A stretch of 8,713 bases of DNA from Prevotellaceae bacterium (GTDB taxonomy: Bacteria > Bacteroidota > Bacteroidia > Bacteroidales > Bacteroidaceae), in assembly GCA_022508635.1 (NCBI GenBank), contig JAFLUV010000023.1, positions 9,730 to 18,442 on the forward strand, read 5' to 3'. The notes below the pieces were generated by a model that did no database searches, was not told the DNA's origin, and saw only the letters and a program-made list of their open reading frames with translations. Shown piece by piece: positions 7,313 to 8,713 of the stretch. The first letter of the stretch is position 1. Every line of letters starts with the position of its first letter. The translations under genes were made by a program, and so were the position numbers.

Positions 7313-7888
7313 ATGAAACGCTTGTATTTTATTCTCCCGCTACTGATATTTTGTGCCACATGTTCCGCACAGATACAGTTCGGATACATTAGTTATGAAC
7401 AACTCCTAAAAGAACTGCCCGAATATGCCCAGGCAAAACAGGGACTGGCAGAGCTGAAGACCAAATACGAGGGAGAAGCTACAAGAAGCGAAGAAGAATT
7501 CCAGCGCAAGTTCGTCGACTTTTTGCAAGGACAGAAAGACTTCCCCCAAGCTATCATGCAAAAGCGACAGGCTGAGCTACAATCGCTCATGGACAATGGC
7601 ATAGCTTTTCGCCAGAAGTCTCAGGAGCTGATTGCGCAAGCAGAGGAAGAGCTCATGCAAGCTGCTTACAAACGTTTGAACAGTGCCTTACTTGAGGTGG
7701 GTGTAGAGTATGGCTACGGCTATATCCTTAACACTGACGGCAACAGTTGCCCTTACATCAACCCAGTCATCGGTGTTGATGTGACAGAACTTGTTCGCCA
7801 GAAGCTCGGCCTGTCCGTAGCAGTTCCCACTCCAGAGAACGCACCGCAGCCCATAGAGCAACCTGCCACACCACAGCCCGAACAGTGA
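7313..7888 (+). CDS. OmpH/Skp-like periplasmic protein, paralogue 3 with Pro/Gln tail
   Basis: This third member of the tandem set has 191 residues, about 25 more than its neighbours. The signal peptide is residues 1-19 (CSA|Q). Cys14 and Cys17 lie in the hydrophobic part, but the residues before Cys17 do not form a normal lipobox, so a soluble periplasmic protein is favoured. The mature start QIQFGYISYEQLLKELPEYAQA aligns with QKFA...PAYE of paralogue 1. The arm (about 40-125) contains DFLQGQKDFPQAIMQKRQAELQ, and the body ends with GYILNTDGNSCPYINPVIG to VTELVRQKLGL. A disordered tail follows (171-191), with 7 Pro, 4 Gln and 3 Glu in 21 residues. It is 24 bases after paralogue 2 and 13 bases before murI, so probably co-transcribed. 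Chaperone function is inferred from family; its divergence leaves room for a special client. Confidence 0.85.
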   Translation: MKRLYFILPLLIFCATCSAQIQFGYISYEQLLKELPEYAQAKQGLAELKTKYEGEATRSEEEFQRKFVDFLQGQKDFPQAIMQKRQAELQSLMDNGIAFRQKSQELIAQAEEELMQAAYKRLNSALLEVGVEYGYGYILNTDGNSCPYINPVIGVDVTELVRQKLGLSVAVPTPENAPQPIEQPATPQPEQ

Positions 7889-7901
7889 GCAACGTCCAGA
7901 C

Positions 7902-8713
7902 ATGACACAAAAGAGTGTCCTTACCACTGTTCCCGGTGCTATCGGAATTTTCGACTCCGGCTATGGCGGACTGACCATTTTGCAGCAAATACGCCGCATG
8001 ATGCCGCAGTACGACTATCTCTACCTCGGCGATAATGCCCGTGCACCATACGGAACCCGCTCGTTCGATGTCGTCTATGAGTTCACGCTTCAGGCTGTAC
8101 GCTTTCTCTTCGAGCAGGGTTGCCATTTGGTGATACTGGCCTGCAACACGGCCTCAGCAAAGGCTTTGCGCAACATTCAGCAGCACGATCTCCCAGAACT
8201 CGACCCACAGCGGCGCGTACTTGGAATAATTCGTCCTACTGTAGAAGCGGTAGGCAACATATCGAAAAGTCGCCACGTAGGCATCATGGCAACGCCCGGC
8301 ACCATACGCAGCACGACCTACGAACTGGAGATTGCCAAGCTACATCCCGACATACGCGTGACGGGCGAAGCTTGTCCGATGTGGGTTCCTCTGGTAGAGA
8401 ACGACAAGTACGACAGTCCTGGTGCCGATTATTTTGTGCGTGAATCCATAGACAACCTGTTCCGTCGCGACCCATGTATTGACAGTGTCATTCTGGGTTG
8501 TACGCACTATCCGCTGCTGATAAACAAGATACGTCGCTACATGCCGCAGGGCGTCTGTGTCATAGAACAGGGCAACTATGTGGCACAGAGCCTGCAAGAC
8601 TATCTTCACCGCCATGCAGAGATGGCAGAGCGTATTACCTGCGAAGGGACAGTACGTTTCCTGACTACAGAGCATGCAGAGACTTTCCAGCAAAAGGCAA
8701 CAACCTTCATGGG
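7902..8713 (+). CDS. murI: Glutamate racemase (3' end cut by window edge)
   Basis: MurI interconverts L- and D-glutamate in the cytoplasm without a cofactor, supplying D-Glu for the peptidoglycan stem peptide. The frame stays open from ATG 7902 to the last base (270 full codons plus two bases); only a short C-terminal piece should be missing. All active-site motifs are present: IGIFDSGYGG with Asp18 and Ser19; LGDNARAPYG (42-51); ACNTAS with catalytic Cys81; and GCTHYP with the second catalytic Cys200 and His202. The start fits because only 13 residues precede the first conserved segment. It lies 13 bases after the third OmpH gene, with no promoter seen between, consistent with membership in the envelope operon. 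The VPLVE segment seen in many racemases is also present (in CPMWVPLVEND). Confidence 0.95.
   Translation, partial: MTQKSVLTTVPGAIGIFDSGYGGLTILQQIRRMMPQYDYLYLGDNARAPYGTRSFDVVYEFTLQAVRFLFEQGCHLVILACNTASAKALRNIQQHDLPELDPQRRVLGIIRPTVEAVGNISKSRHVGIMATPGTIRSTTYELEIAKLHPDIRVTGEACPMWVPLVENDKYDSPGADYFVRESIDNLFRRDPCIDSVILGCTHYPLLINKIRRYMPQGVCVIEQGNYVAQSLQDYLHRHAEMAERITCEGTVRFLTTEHAETFQQKATTFM

Noticed and set aside
7313..7369. Third OmpH as a lipoprotein, because of Cys14 and Cys17
   Set aside because: The residues before Cys17 (CAT) and before Cys14 (LIF) do not form a standard lipobox, while CSA|Q is a good ordinary cleavage site matching its paralogues.
8120..8443. A 107-codon + strand frame inside murI
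   Set aside because: It is a shadow: the MurI frame carries both catalytic cysteine motifs through this stretch, while the alternative product is Arg/Ser/His-rich without a domain.

Overview
The window looks like a chromosomal segment of a member of the Bacteroidales, most likely Prevotella-like. Evidence: a DUF6242-type lipoprotein, a DUF6089/PorG-type outer-membrane protein, UppS, a Bacteroidetes-style BamA, tandem OmpH/Skp proteins and MurI occur in an order known from this phylum. The one recognisable promoter has the Bacteroidetes -7 box TAnnTTTG, and leaders are A/T-rich without Shine-Dalgarno sequences. The family-level placement is an inference.

Layout: all genes are on the + strand. 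Positions 1-522 hold the C-terminal half of RibD (riboflavin synthesis), cut by the window edge. A 157-base gap follows (523-679), the longest non-coding stretch, with the promoter at 648-655. From 680 to the right edge the genes are closely packed: a surface-type lipoprotein with an Asp-box propeller (680-2077); a small beta-barrel protein of the DUF6089/PorG family that overlaps it by 43 bases (2035-2775); uppS (2789-3529); bamA with a GTG start (3563-6190); three consecutive OmpH/Skp periplasmic chaperones (6237-6746, 6791-7288, 7313-7888); and murI (7902 to the edge, incomplete). Gaps from 2775 onward are 13 to 46 bases, no convincing internal terminator is visible, and the block can be read as one long operon.

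How the genes fit together: the block serves envelope building. UppS makes the polyprenyl carrier lipid for peptidoglycan and surface glycans. MurI makes D-glutamate for peptidoglycan. The Skp-like proteins carry unfolded outer-membrane proteins through the periplasm, and BamA folds them into the outer membrane. The DUF6089 protein and the lipoprotein are probable outer-membrane residents. The former belongs to the family of PorG, a type IX secretion component in Porphyromonas gingivalis, but whether this organism has that system cannot be told from here.

Nothing in the window is clearly a new defence, mobile or RNA system. The points most worth a second look are the Tyr/Asn-rich insert in the BamA barrel, the divergent third Skp paralogue with its Pro/Gln tail, the propeller lipoprotein and its overlap with the PorG-family gene, and the sharp base-composition change from left to right.
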